Source of the DNA: Hevea brasiliensis
Taxonomy: Eukaryota; Streptophyta; Magnoliopsida; Malpighiales; Euphorbiaceae
Direction: 5' to 3'
Assembly (NCBI RefSeq): GCF_030052815.1
Contig: NC_079495.1
Span: 51,019,739 to 51,083,738 of the forward strand
DNA length: 64,000 nt
The notes below the pieces were generated by a model. That model saw only the letters and a list, made by a program, of their open reading frames with translations. It ran no database searches and was not told where the DNA came from. Below are positions 44,832-57,790 of this stretch, in pieces. Made by a program: the position numbers and the translations under genes. How positions within the stretch are numbered: position 1 is the first letter of the stretch; every line of letters starts with the position of its first letter.

Positions 44832-45513
44832 TCGCTTTTTGCCACGCGTAGGTTCTAGAGAGACAGACAGAGAGCCCAGCAGACCACAAACTGGGTGAGG
44901 TCACAGATCTGCCTAGCGTCAGAGTCACCTCTCATCTACAGTGCATCAGTGGTAAGACCTTTAGGTCCCTTTTGAAATTATTTTTTTTGCATTTTGTAAT
45001 AGGTACTAGTTTGTGATTTGTAAATTATGAACTCATGTAAATAGTAAATTTATGTAATCATATGTTGATGTACATATTTTGAAGAATTTTTTTAATTAAT
45101 ATAATTTGAGAATATCTTCATGAAATTTTAGTTGATTTTGAATTTGAATGAAATTGTGGATTAATGTTGAGAACTTGAAATGATTGCTAATGTTGAGACC
45201 ATGTTGATGGTTATTGGAGTTTGAGAATGATTGGAAATGATTATTGGAAGTGTTTTTCACAGGTTCCGAAGAACTGTTTTCTCCATTTTTAACCGGTACT
45301 CTGCCAGATTTTCTATAAAATTTTCGGAACCTCAAATAAATTATAATTTCAATAAATGAGTTAAATGAATTATATTTCATAAATTGTACCTCATAACTAT
45401 AAATAAATAAATTAGCAAGAATAAAAAAAATGATTGAAATAAAATAGGGTGTTCCAGTACACTGAGTGGCATATCTTGTTCGGCTACACTGTAGACGGGT
45501 GAGGGGTGTCACA

Positions 45514-45974
45514 TTTTTCATCAAGCAAGGATTATTGAAAAGAGATGCTCACCATCATTGGACCAAAAACACCATTAGACAATGCTTATTACTTGGAGAG
45601 CCAATCACATGGAAAGGATCTAATAAAGCTCAATATGGCATGTTTGGGAAGTTAGAGCTTGGAAGAGAAAAAGGAAGCTTTGTTGTTGCTTAAATTAAAG
45701 ACCATGTCCATAAGCGTGTGGGCCTTTTAATACAATAAATTAAGAACTTTGTTCTTTAAAATTCGTGGGTCCATACCACCCTATTATTTATTCTTTTTTG
45801 GAAACCTATATTGACATAATTTTAATGTTTTTTTTTATGCCTTTTACATTCTTATATGGTTTAAGGGTCAATTTGGCATCTTTGACAATGAAATATTCTC
45901 TAAAATCTTCATGGATTTTGACTGACAATAATACGCATGAATTTTGACTAATTTATTCTCCAGTACATCTTCAA
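45514..45974. other. Gene-free stretch between W and E5
   Basis: AT-rich. It continues the sequence left of W once the LTR is removed. The 75-codon frame at 45466-45693 starts inside the LTR and has no recognisable domain. E5 homology begins near 45975. Confidence 0.5.
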
Positions 45975-47598
45975 GTAGAAAGAGCTAAATCTCAAATAGA
46001 TGAGATGGGTAGAACTGCTCAGTGATTATGACTGTACAATCTAGTACCATTCAAGAAAGGCAAATGCCATTGTAGATGCCCTCAATCATTTGGCAATTTG
46101 GCTCATATATCCATAGAAGGATGGCCCATCTTGAAGGAGTTACACCAGCTGATTGGAGAAGGGTTGCAGCTAAAGTTATCAGTTAAGGGTACCTAGATAA
46201 CTCAGATGAAGGTGACACCAGTGTACCTAAGGTAAAGAATAAAAAAAAAAACAGCATGAAGGCCTTGAGTTAATAAAGATAGCAAAAGTAGTATAGAAAG
46301 GCAAGATCATCGAGTTTTGTTTTGACAAAAAAGGAGTGTTAAGGTACGACAACAGGTTATGTATACCAAATGGCATCCAACTCAAGGGAGATATTATGGG
46401 CAAAGCTCATAATGCCAAGTATAGTGTGCACCCTAGAGCCCCCAAAATGTATCAGGATTTAAAGAAGGTGCATTGGTGGCCTTCCATGAAAAAGAAGAAT
46501 GCACAATTTGTGACTACTTGTGAGATTTATCACAAAATAAAGCTGAAGCATTAGAAGCCAGCAGAAATGCTTAACCAACTACCCATTCCAAAGTGGAAAT
46601 GGGAAATATGGCCATGGACTTTATTATGGGGTTACTAGCAACCTCCACCAAACATGACTCGATATGGGTTATAATAGATAGGTTAACCAAGACTACTCAC
46701 TTCAATCCTATTAGATCTAACTATTTTGTGAATAAGTTGGGTCAGGTGTATGTGGTACAGATAGTACGGTTATATGAAGCTTAAGTGAAAATAGTCTCCA
46801 ATAAAGGACCACAGTTCACATCAAGGTTTTAGCACTATATTCAAAATGAGATAGCCACTAGGTTAGTTTCAGCATGGCCTTTCACCCTTAGACAGCTGGA
46901 CAGTCAAAAAGGACCATACAGATTTTGGACGATATGCTAAGAATGTGTGTACTTGACTTTGGAGGATTGTGGAAAAAATACCTTCCCCTAGTTGAGTTTA
47001 TATATAACAACAGCTATCATTCTAGCATTGGAATGGCACCATATGAAGCTTTGTATGGGAGGAAATGTAGATCTCCTGTGTGTTGGAAAGAAGTAGGTTA
47101 AAGATCCTTAGCAGTAATGGAGTTTGTGGAAGTAAAAAATCAAGCCATGCCCTTAATCAGGGTAAGGTTAAAAACAGTAGCCAGTAGATAGAAATGTTAC
47201 ACAAATCTCTATAAAAGAGAAGTGGCTTATTAAGAAGGGGACATGGTGCTTCTTAAGATACCTCTAATGAAGGGTGTCACGGTTTGAAAAGAGAGGCAAG
47301 TTAGCTCCAAGTGTTAAAAAAAGTCAAAAATGTATCTTATAAGTTAGCTTTACTAAAAATGGAGAGAATCCATCCAGTGTTCCATGTTTCTATGTTAAGG
47401 AATTTCATGTTAAATGCAAATAAGGTTACAAGCGAACCAGATATGGAAATTTAGAAAGATCTTTTGTATGTTGAACAAATTATCCAGATTGTAGACACTC
47501 AAGTAAGAAAGCTAAGGAACAGGGGGTAACCACAACATGGAAGAGTGCACATGGGAAACCCGTGATTCCTTAATACAATAACATCCCCACCTATTCTA
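45975..47598 (+). pseudogene. Chromovirus E5 pol: RNase H end, integrase and chromodomain, decayed
   Basis: Starts mid-pol with RNase H tail (RWVELLSDYDC, KANAIVDAL). Integrase follows: LRYDNRLCIPN, HPRAPKMYQDLKKVHWWPSMKK with the zinc region damaged (CEIYHK where CxxC is expected), MDFIMGL and WVIIDRLTKTTHF. The second catalytic position reads VSNKGPQFTS, with Asn for Asp. [28 protein letters not shown] is followed by a GPY/F remnant (HPVFHVSMLR) and a chromodomain tail with RKLRNR and ECTWETRDSL, ending HPHLF*. No intron is present at the IQILDDML site. Many stops and shifts. The 5' half of the element is missing. Confidence 0.82.
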
Positions 47599-47681
47599 GG
47601 CATGTTAGGTATATTATGTAAGCTATGTTTGTTATGTTATGTTTTTATGTGTTTCTTTTAACATTTAAGGATGAATGTTCT

Positions 47682-47693
47682 TAAGGGGGGAGA
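47682..47693 (+). other. Polypurine tract of E5
   Basis: TAAGGGGGGAGA immediately precedes the TG of the LTR at 47695. Confidence 0.83.
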
Positions 47694-47694
47694 A

Positions 47695-48948
47695 TGTAAT
47701 ACCCACCATTTTTTTATGTCAGAATATCTATCCTTGATAGAATATTTTGGTGAAATTAAAACTTTACTGACAAGGGAGTGGCAGTAAGATGTGAAAGTGT
47801 GTTCATGTATGTGTATTTGAGATGTTCAAAATGTATTTAAGAATGAAAAATAGTTTAAAGATTTTATTTCCTAAAAGTTTGTAAGTGTGTTTGGCAAAAG
47901 GAGTTTTGGCAGCGGAAGGCCCTTTTCCTATTCAAACACTCTTTTGGACCGAATAGACTTTAGCAGCTGAAAGCTGAACTTTTGACAGCCCAAAGTCCCT
48001 CAATAGAGAGGGTATAACAAGGGCCTAAAGCTTATTTTGCTACCAAAAATACTTGGGTTTCCTTTTTTTTCCTCTCTCTTTCTACCTTGGGGCATACAAG
48101 GAGCTCTTTAAAAAGATTTTCTTGAGTTTTTGAAGATCTAGAGGTGGATTCTTCCATTTAAAGGTGTGGAAGAGTAAATTCAAGCTTTGAGGTTTTGGTC
48201 CTCTCACCTCTAAGCTCCAAGAAAGAAGGTAACTTTCTTTTCTTCTTGATGTAATAGGTAAATCTAAGAGAGTTTATGAGAGATTAGGTTTTTATAACTT
48301 CAATTTCATAAAAAGTTATTTTAAGTTAAGTTTTGGGGGGAAATTTATGCATATTAGAGTTAGGGTTTTGTGATTTAGGCGAAAATCTCATGTTTTGTTG
48401 TTAGAATAGTTATGTTTAAGTGTTATGGGCCTTAAATAGCTAGTTTCCCATGATGAATTTAAAGAAATCCATGTATATGCTATGTTGGGTTTGGGGAAGA
48501 CCTAGGATTTGAGTTTTGATTAATGTTATATAGGCTTTAAGCATGATTCCTAGTTGTTTTAGGCCTTAAAGATGTGTATATGTGATGAGATTGTGTCTTA
48601 GAACTTTGAATGAGTTTTGAGGCTTTTGGGAAATGGAATCTATAGGTTTTCAACTTGAAAATTCTGAAAATTCGCAGGTTCAGCTATCGAAAGCCAATGG
48701 TTCGACAGCCGAAGCATGCAATTTCTCAAAAAGTCTAGAAAATTTCCAGGTTCAATAGCCGAAGTCCAAGACTTCGGCAGTCAAAGTCAACATTAGACAA
48801 AAGTGCTATCCGAAGCCTAAGACTTCGGTATTCAAAGTTTTAGACTTCAGCAGGTTCTGTCTAACTTTTTTTCCCCTTCTTTTCTAAGGTTCCAAAACAT
48901 GGTTTCTAAAGAAAATTTGTACCAAAGTTGAAACAATTCAATAATAGG
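47695..48948 (+). repeat. 3' LTR of E5, interrupted by E6
   Basis: Begins TGTAATACCCACCATTTTTTTATG, the same family as LTR Z. It carries the CAGCCGAAG/CTTCGGCAG motif repeatedly (47905-48000, 48683-48860). It ends abruptly where copia LTR sequence begins; the rest lies beyond the window. Confidence 0.8.
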
Positions 48949-50998
48949 TGCAAGGTTAGCAATTTTGATGAATTTTTCAACCCTAAATTTCATACAATAT
49001 ATAAACCTTTTATACTATTACAAAAACACTTAGTTTTGGTCCCAAGTAATTGCTAACATGCCTAATTAGCCATTAGAAAACAAATTTCCCATACTTACAA
49101 ATTTAGGTTTTTGGAGAAAAACTTACCGTTAAGGCACAAAATCAAATTTTAACCACCTAATCTGGGTAGTGAAGCCACTAAGTGTTAGCTCTCTTGCTTG
49201 TTCACACAAGCCCCTTGATCAAAGCCCTTGGATCCAAGAAAAATTTTGCCATGCTCTTCCAATTTGGTTTGGCCAAGATAGGAATTGTTAAGGAGAAAAC
49301 TTTTTTAGTTTTTAGCAAGTGGAAGTAGCGAGAAACAATTTCTCAAACTTTAATTCAAGAGTTTAACAAATAATTCTCTTGAATTTTAGCAAGGAAGAAA
49401 GAACAAAGCTTAGCTATGGAGAAAAAGAAAATGGCACGGCACTAATGAGGAAGAAGACCAAAAAATCTTCTCTTTTCTTCCTTTTAATTATGTTAATTCC
49501 CTTAATTAAAATTAAGCTTCCAAGTTTCATATGCTCATTTAACAATTAAATGAGTTTTCAATCTCTTATTGGTCCACATGTCACTTTCATAATCTTAATT
49601 AAGAAATTAATCTTGATTAATTAGTATTCTAAATACTAATTAAAATAATTAATTAACCATTAATTAATTAGATTTTTCTTCCTATTTTTGACCAAGTCAA
49701 AGTGGTCAAATTGTCAAAATTTGACAAGTCGAACTTGTGTAAAATTTTGACTAAGTCCATAATCTTTTTCTTCCTTTAACCTTAATCCTTTCAAGTTTGT
49801 ATTTAACACTTTTAAATATTAACTTGAATACTTCCATTGGTAAATTTAGTTTCAAGTCATGCTAAAGACTTTTTAATCTAATTACAAACTAAATTTGTTA
49901 ATTCAATTAATTAATTAAACTATTCAATTAATTAATTAAATTAATCTTGCTTTGATCAAATTGCTCTTATGTGTGTGACTAACTAAGTTTATTACTAATT
50001 GGTAATAAGAATAATATTAACTCCTTAATATTATTGGAACCATCCCAAACTCAAATGAAATTCCCTTTTCATTTAAGTTATCATAAGTCATAGTTGACAC
50101 CTAGCATAATGTGCTATGATTACCCAATTAGTTCTGAATTAATTCTCCAATTCATGAACCTTGATCATACATTCCATACACTAAAGTCACTTCATCACAA
50201 AATCTCAATTCCAGTTAGAGTCATGGTTCCATATCAAACTCTTATGCTTAGAATCATATGTCCTTCTTTTAATTCCAATTCTTGATTAATAAGACCTTTT
50301 TGTCAGAAACTCTTTTCTGACTAAGTCTATCTGTCCTGGCCAGGAACTTGAATTCATTAAGAACAATTAAATGGATATAGGATTTTATCCTTATTTACTT
50401 AGGGTAACAGATCCCATCTTGACTAACACCTATCTCCATATATATCTAGTCAAAACCAACACATACCCATATACCCATACATGGTACAAGTATGAAAATA
50501 GTATCAAACTCAAACCACCTATATATAATATAATTGTGTTATCTTAGGTCTAGGGATTATATGCACTATTATGATCTAGATAACCTTGTATTGAAAAGAG
50601 TAAACTCCATGTACAAGTCATCTTGTGCCACTGGTTCGGCCTGCTTATCATATAAATGCCCACCATATTTGTTATATGGCATGAGACTCACCATTCCATC
50701 CCATTAGTATCCCATACTAATCCATGAAAACAAACATAAATGACAATCTATTCGGAAAAGTTATGCCCAATGAAGTATCCTAGATTGTGAACTGCATTTA
50801 AAATGCTTGTGATAGAATGCTCTGTCACTCATATTCTTAACAACTTAAGAATAGAACATCTAACAAGTCATTAAAGGACATTTCTCTATAACATTTAAAC
50901 CATTCAAATATGAGAGAAATAAATCATTTGCCATTAAATGGGAATAAATGTTTACAATACACAACATAAAGGCATGGCTCTAGGGCATGCTACTAATA
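48949..50998 (-). repeat. 3' LTR of copia element E6
   Basis: Related to the C1 LTR but a different subfamily. Shared landmarks include GATTAAAAAG/AACTCTTTTCTGA, CCATCTTGA, CACATGCCCATATACCCATAC and GGCTCTAGGGCATGCTACTAA at the internal end. The terminal CA has become TA. The left boundary (TG at 48949) is inferred from where E5 LTR similarity ends. Confidence 0.78.
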
Positions 50999-52385
50999 AT
51001 CTCCCACTTGCACTAGAGCCAATAACCATAGTATACAGTACTCATCTTCCAAAGATAGCTGTATGACCATTGTCAATTTATGCCGTAACTGAAGGAATCT
51101 GCCAAATTATTAGCTGATGTTTTCCTCTGCATTATTTTTCTAACCATTTTTCTAATTAAATGATTTTGCTAATTCTTGGTGTTTAGATTTCAAGTAAGAC
51201 CAGGTCCCTCTACCCAAAATAAGGCACTATTATTGATACAGATGAAAGAAACTGATGACATAATCAAAGGAACCTTTATGAGTTCTATTATGAACAGCTG
51301 AGTCTAAACAACCTTTTGCAACATCACATGAAGCAAAATATTTAGCTCTTATAGTAGAATCCACAGTTGTTACCTCTATAAAACCTTTTCAATCAACTGT
51401 TCAACTACTATAGATAGACACAAATCCATAAATAGAGATAAGTAACCTTTATATAACCTTATGTGACTATCACATTAGCTTATTCAGCAATCACACAATC
51501 CAATGTAACTTTTACACATTTTATGTGATTATCAAATTTCTCTATTTAAATAGACCGTCTATCTTTACCATTTGACTATAAGTCTGAATCTGTAAACTCT
51601 ATTAGTTACAAACTATTTTCTCCTCTTGACAAGATTTATATTCCAAATACTTCCAAAGTATTTAGGAATAACCTCATCATGTACTTAGCATTCCAAACTT
51701 GAGTTTGATTGTCATTTACTAGTCACTAATAATATATGCAATATCCTACTTTGTATACAACTTAGTATACTTAGCTTCTCTCTTTAGGAGTCTTAAAAGA
51801 TATCCCTTAAGATACATGGATATTTTTCTTCACAAGCAACAATCTTAACTTTGGAGTTACACATGTTGAACTCTTTCAACGCCCTTTCTAAAATTAGACT
51901 TATGATGAATCCTATTATTCTTATTTGCTCTATCACCATAGATGCAAAAAACAATAACATAGATTTCATTTTGTAAGTCACAAATGGAGAAAAATATATG
52001 CAACTAAAATTTTCAATCACTGGTATGCTAATTGTCATTTCCTTTTAATAAATGTCATGCATATATTATTTTAGGTAAGTAGTTACTCACATTCACCTTC
52101 TTATACATATGGAAATCCTTGAAAGTTTTGCTTAAAACCACAAATGGATCTCTTAAGCTTATACACTTTGGAACCTTTCCAAGATTATGTTTTCCTTTAT
52201 ATGTCCATTAAGGAAGATAGTTTTGAAAACTAGTTGATAAAACACATAATCATAGTGTATTATATTGCCATCTTTATCTTAATGAATTCAAGCATAGCCT
52301 TAGGTAAGAAGGTTCCCTCATAGTCAACCCCTTTCCTTTATGTGAAACTCCTTTCACAATTAGCTTTGCTTTATAGGTCTCTACT
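50999..52385 (-). pseudogene. Copia E6 3' internal region: PPT and decayed RNase H/RT
   Basis: Just right of the LTR, GATTATTAGT reads into GTGGGAGAT on the minus strand, a PPT-like start. The following region matches C1's RNase H region on the minus strand, with segments matching TTCTAAACACC...AGAGGCACTA and the GAATCCACAGTTG stretch (TDSDC/STTEAEY part), but no frame stays open. Similarity to RT (copia AYILGI/FNML region) continues to about 52300. E7 interrupts it at 52386. Confidence 0.65.
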
Positions 52386-55300
52386 TGTCACACCCTACTC
52401 CCCTGTAAGATGTAACATGATCCCGTAGTACACCTAATGAATTACCGTACTTCGCCTACCGATAATCCATTAAATATACTACAAAGAATTTTAAAACAAT
52501 TTTCATGAAATTTAAATCATCGATTAAAATCTTGTGTTATAAAATTTTTTTCAAAATTTCGGTAAAGTGCCGGTTGTATTTTGAGAAAACAGTTCTTCAA
52601 AACCTGCAAAGAACACACTTCCAATATGTTTTCTCAAATACAACTTCAATAACTTCATTTGAACCCATAATTCAAATCTCAATAATCAACTCAATCTCCT
52701 TATAAAAGAAACATTTCATTGATTACAAGACTCAAAATTAATATTACAAAACTATTCAGATAAATGAAATCCCAAATTTACATTTACAATAATTTACATT
52801 TAATTACATACCAAAATATTTTACAAGAGTTTTTATACAACTGCTCAAATAATTTACATACATATTATTACATGCATGCATCAAAACCTATGTACATGGG
52901 TATACCTATAATATACCTAGAGCTGATCTGAAAGTGTCTTCAAAGAAACTTACTCACTGCTCTATGCTCTTCTTACCTGCGACAGCATACAAAGCTATCG
53001 CTGAGTGGTGAACTCAGTGGTGCACAACTTAATTTAAAACATAGTACAATATACATTGACAAAATTTACAGTAAATAATTTGGAAATCTAAATACTCATT
53101 AAATTCTAAAACTCAAAATATTCATTGCTAATAATGTGAATCATTTGTATAAAATGACTTTGATCACGAAATTCAATTTATCAAATCATAACTAACCATT
53201 TAGGTAATTCCAACAAAATCAATTATACATAAATCATAATTGAAATCACAATTCTTTACCATTCAAAAACATTCTGTGTCTCAAAAACCATGTTGTGTCT
53301 CAAAAATTATTCTTATCTCACTAACTATGCAAGACTAATCCGAAAGGGCCATATTCGATGTGATTCTAACTCCCTATGGTCGGGGAGGTTAAATCAGATT
53401 CTAACTCCCTATGGTCGGGGAGGTCGAATCATCGTGCACAGTACCATCACAATAATGAATCTTCCGCAAGGGCCATAACGATAGAATAAACTTAGATCTA
53501 ACCTCAAATCAGAGGAAAATCTAAGCCTGTGCACGTACCATGGTAATCAAAACACAACTAACTCCATTGTCTTCTCAACAAATGAGAGAGACGGGTAATA
53601 ACCTAGTCAAGCATCTATAGTGAGATATAAAACAGTATCACAATCCTTTTAGTGAGCATAAATCACAATATAATTCGATTCCAATTCAATTCTAATATCC
53701 AATAATTTTTATGCTCATCACAATTCAAATCATAAATTTGCATTTTCCATGAAAATTACCATCACAATTCAAAACATGTTCTATCACAATTTTCTAAAAC
53801 ATAATTTATTCAATCCATAACAATGCTTAATACTTGTGAAAATACCATTTCACAAAGCTAAATTCATACATACTATAACAATTTTTAATAATCATTGAAT
53901 TAAATCCAATGCTTGTTAAACATAATACATAAGAAAAATATGTCATTTAATCATATGAAATATTCAAACAAAATTAGTTAAAAAATAGTTGTGTACAAAC
54001 CTCTTATAACTGTCTCTTGGCTCTGACTCAGTGTTTCCTTCCCCTTCCCTGAGTCTTTGCTAATTGAGAAACACAATTTGAAGTGTTTCAGTACTCATTT
54101 AAACTGTCTCTAAAAATAAGGTTCAATAATTAATTTATCGAATTCTATTATTTCCTTAGTTAACCTAATATGTCGACCCTCGATGCGTTCTAGGTAAATT
54201 CGGTTTCAATGTTACTAATACGTCACATTCAATAGTCTTTTAAGGTTAGTACATGTTACCAAATTCATTTCCATGTATCTTGCATTTTCTTGCAATTTGC
54301 TGGATTCTGGGATACTAGTTTGACCTAGCTGGACGACCTAGTTCTCTCGGTTTTCGGGTTTCGGTTAAAACTACAAACTTGTAGACCTATGTCTTATTGC
54401 ACGCGCGGCAAAATTTCAGGTCATTCTGAGTTACGTAGACCAAGTTATGGTCATTTTACTATTACTGGTCAAAATGCATCAAAATTGGTCACTTTAGGTC
54501 ATTTTAGGTCAATTTTGGTTCGGCCAGTTTTTGGACCCGAAATTGTGCAAGCTTTTTGACTTGCTTATGGTCATTTCTGGGCTTTGGTGTCTTCATAAGA
54601 CTTGTAGATATAGGTCTTAACTATTCATGGTTAACATTTCAGGTCAATTGGACCTGTTTTGTGTGTGTTATGGCCTAAACACTAACTGCTGCCCAATTGG
54701 TAAATTTTTAGGCCTTTATTGCACTTAATCCGGATTTGGTCATTTTTCAAGCTACCTTGGAAGCAAAATTTTGGCAAGCTTCCTTCATGAAAGTTGGTAC
54801 ATTTTGTGCCTAGTTTCACCTCCAATTGGTTTCATACCAATTGAAGCCACACACTTAAGGTTCTAAGCCCAAAATGCAAACTGCCTTATTACATTTCTTT
54901 CATACACATCAAAGACCACTTTTAACACTTACCAAACTCAACATTCAAGCCAATTCTGGTTTGTACCATAATCTAAACATAATTCACAACATATTATAGG
55001 TCATTTTGGCAGCTTACAATCATATTCAACATACACCATAAAGTGCAGAATTTGTCAAACTCAATTTACAACAATTCAAGCACCTAACCATAACACTTTT
55101 ACATGTCCAACCTCACACCATCATATATACACTCAAACTGCCATAACATCCAACACAAGTCAACATTAATATACCATAAATCAAGCATGAATTCCAGCAT
55201 TCTTCAAGAGTAAAAAAACTACCGCAATGATATATTTACATTCCATTAATTTCCAAGCTTCAAATTTCAATACACATTTACATATACTAAGTATAATCAC

Positions 55301-56381
55301 CCAAATAATTTCCTACACAATATACATTTTAACCAATCCTTTAATTCACCATTTACAAGCAAAAATAAACTTTCTTCAAGGTGTTTCCATGGCTACCAAA
55401 AGTACACTTCTCCATTCAACATCAAACCTCAAAAATTTCTCCATAAATCAAACACCCATAACATCCTTACAAACTTTAATTAAACAAAAATCAAAAATAC
55501 AAACTTACCACTTTGGAAATTCTTCAAAACTCCAGAAAAACTTTCCTTTCTTGCTGCCTATCTAATGCCCATGGTGTGAGGATCAAAATTAATGAAGACA
55601 AGTAAACAAAATCTAGCTTGAAAATGGGTATAACGAGCCATGCATTTGGGAGGCCATGGGAGGGTTTTGGAGTTCTTGAATTCGGCAATGGTGAGTTGAA
55701 TGAGGAAGATGAAGGTGCTGCATGAAGTGGCTGTCCACTTAGGTGTAAATGGCTCCCACTAACTCTCCACTAAAGTTTATTTAATTAATATTATATGTTA
55801 AAGTTTGATTATTCAAGTTATTTCCCATTTCTTTCAACATTTATATTATGTACCACAATTTTAATTTTTTATTATATTTTCCAGGTGTAATATTATTTAT
55901 TTTTAATGGACATTTAGGTCAAAAGACAACTCGGAGTTTCAAATGACCACAATGCCCCTGTTCGGGTTGCATTCCCGATTTTTCGGTAACACCGGGTTTT
56001 GTCCGTTTTTCGATTTTTCACTTTTCTTTGTACTAATTATTTAATTTTTATTTAGTATTTCTAATGGTATTTGTATTTCAATAGGTGTCTATTTAAGTCC
56101 TAAAAATATTTTCCAGGGTTCCCCGCGGTCCAGGGCTAGTCAACGGTCCACGCCGTGACTTCCCGGTGCGGTCACCCATCGCTAGGGTTCTCGGCTCACT
56201 TAACTTGGTTACATTTCTTTGCTATTATTTTTCCTTTATTTTTCTTGTATTTTCTTTTCTTGTATTTCATTATTTTATGTCTCCTCACTCATATCGAAGT
56301 GTAGTTCTAGGCATCCTAGCTGTCCGGACAACACTGGTCACTAGAAAAGTAGAATGCACTACCGAACATAGGGGTGTTACA
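52386..56381 (-). repeat. 3' LTR of E7 (3996 bp)
   Basis: Plus strand starts TGTCACACCC and ends GGGTGTTACA. It is almost colinear with 59333-63321; short stretches compared by eye differ at about 2-3 per hundred. It contains the hairpin (52992-53024), a 35-bp duplication (53362-53431), inverted modules (about 54340-54850) and AAATGACCACAATGCCCC near 55943. The 112-codon frame at 55227-55565 is present in decayed form in the other LTR and has no known domain. Confidence 0.94.
53362..53431. repeat. 35-bp tandem duplication in E7 3' LTR
   Basis: Two copies of a unit starting GATTCTAACTCCCTATGG with TCGGGGAGG. The same duplication is in the other LTR at 60310-60379, so it predates the insertion. 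Confidence 0.9.
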
Positions 56382-56397
56382 ATTCTCCCCCCCTTAA
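56382..56397 (-). other. Polypurine tract of E7
   Basis: ATTCTCCCCCCCTTAA on the plus strand, a purine run on the minus strand, adjoining the 3' LTR. Confidence 0.87.
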
Positions 56398-56427
56398 ATA
56401 AATTTTTTCTTGAAATTTTACCTGGCA

Positions 56428-57483
56428 TTAGTCTCTGAATAGCTGTGGGTGTTGTCTCCTTATATCCTCTTCACGTTCCCAAGTAGCTTCCTGGCCTGAA
56501 TGATGGTTCCACAGCACTTTTACCAGGTGTATCTGTTTATTCCTCAGTTGCTTCACCTCATATGCCAGAATTTTTATGGGTTCTTCCTCATATGAGAGGT
56601 TTGGATTTACCTCAATCTCTTCAACTGATAGTACATGAGATGGGTCAGATCTGTACCTCCTTAACATGGACACATGGAAGACATTGTGTATCCTTGCTAA
56701 CTCTGGAGGTAATGCCAACCGATATGCCAAAGGACCCACTCTTTCCAGAACTTCATATGGTCCGATGAAATGACGACTCAATTTCCCCTTTCTGCCAAAT
56801 CTCACAATTCTCTTCCAAGGAGAAACTTTGAGGAATACCTTATCACCCACTGCATATTCAATATCTCTTCTCTTCAGATCAACATAGGACTTCTGACGGT
56901 TTGACGCAGCCTTGAGTCTATCTCTGATCAATTTGATCTTTTCCTATGTCTGCTGAATAATTTCTGGCCCAATCATCTTTCTTTCACTAACTTCATCCCA
57001 ACATAAGGGAGTTCTGCACTTTCTGCCATACAAATCTTCATATGGAGGCATCCCAATGCTTGATTGGTAGCTGTTGTTATAAGCAAACTCAATCAAAGGT
57101 AAGTGTGTATCCCAACTACCTTCAAACTCAATCACACAAGCCCGTAGCATATCCTCCAATATCTGAATAACCCTTTCAGGTTGGCTATCTGTCTGTGGGT
57201 GGAATGCTATGCTGAAGTTCAATCTAGTTCTTAGGGCTCTCTGAAGACTATCCCAGAATCTAGAAGTGAACCTTGGATCTCTGTCAGATACAATCGATAC
57301 TGGCACTCCATGCAATTTTACAATTTCATATATGTACAATCTGGCCAATCTTTCCAGGCTATAGTCCATTCGAACTGGCAAAAAGTGAGTAGACTTGGTT
57401 AGTCTATCAACTACAACCTATACTGCATCATGACTATTCTGTGTCCTCGGAAATCTCATCACAAAATCCATAGTTTTCTGTTC
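56428..57483 (-). pseudogene. E7 integrase core, GPY/F module and chromodomain
   Basis: From MDFVMRFPRTQ (about 57480) the minus strand reads [34 protein letters not shown] and QPERVIQ, so D, D and E are present. [16 protein letters not shown] follows without an intron, then [23 protein letters not shown] and HNVFHVSMLRRYRSDPSH. The chromodomain reads VKVLWNHHSGQEATWEREEDI. Only two stops are seen, one at DAV* (about 57419) and one at QQT* (56944-56946). It is the best-preserved coding stretch of E7 and close to E3. The N-terminal zinc region is missing; an unrelated integrase piece precedes it. Confidence 0.9.
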
Positions 57484-57790
57484 CCTTTCAATATTTCATA
57501 GGGTGCCACTTGTATGCTAGCTTGACACTTATTAATGTATACAAATTCTGTTAGTGGGATGTATCTGTCCCATCTCCCCTCGGATTCAAGGACAGAAGTT
57601 CTCAGTATATTCTCGAGGGTTTATTAAATTTTACAAGTTATTATTATCATTTCATTTCATTATTTATAGAAACTCAATGAGTTTCAAAATTTACCTGAAT
57701 CACTTGTTTGTTGTCCATCCGTGCGAGGATGATAAGTCGCATCGATATCTCTAAGCTTATAGCAATTCTTGTAGTGGTAATTCACGTTAA
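57484..57790 (-). pseudogene. E7: second, out-of-order integrase fragment containing the intron-like segment
   Basis: Minus strand reads ATYHPRTDGQ (about 57735), then a 75-nt insertion (57620-57694), then LENILRTSVLESEGRWDRYIPLTEFVY and ASIQVAPYEILKG. This belongs downstream of the MDF segment in a normal integrase, yet lies upstream of it here. Composition (AS-IQ-APYE) is closer to E1 than to E3, so the interior of E7 is a mosaic of two chromovirus lineages. Confidence 0.7.
57620..57694 (-). other. Intron-like insertion in the E7 integrase fragment (75 nt)
   Basis: Starts GTAAATTTTG at the same codon boundary as in E1 and shares TGAAATGATAATAATAAC with it. The 3' end reads AATAAA where E1 has GTCAG, so the acceptor site is lost in this copy. 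Confidence 0.7.

Larger units (their letters stand above)
42311..45513 (+). repeat. Solo LTR W (3203 bp), target duplication TTTTT
   Basis: It begins TGTAACACC and ends GGTGTCACA. TTTTT flanks both sides (42306-42310, 45514-45518). Both ends match E1's LTR, and W keeps the middle region that E1 lost. It gives the clearest view of the LTR plan: AACGGAGGGCATTTTG block, TGACATCA palindrome, leader, three modules, variable zone, hairpin, and the GAAGAACTG...TTTCTATAAAATT terminal block. Confidence 0.94.

Noticed and set aside
55227..55565. 112-codon frame in E7's LTR, possible host gene
   Set aside because: It recurs in the other LTR with a shorter frame (62336-62539). AT-rich, with no domain or coding bias.
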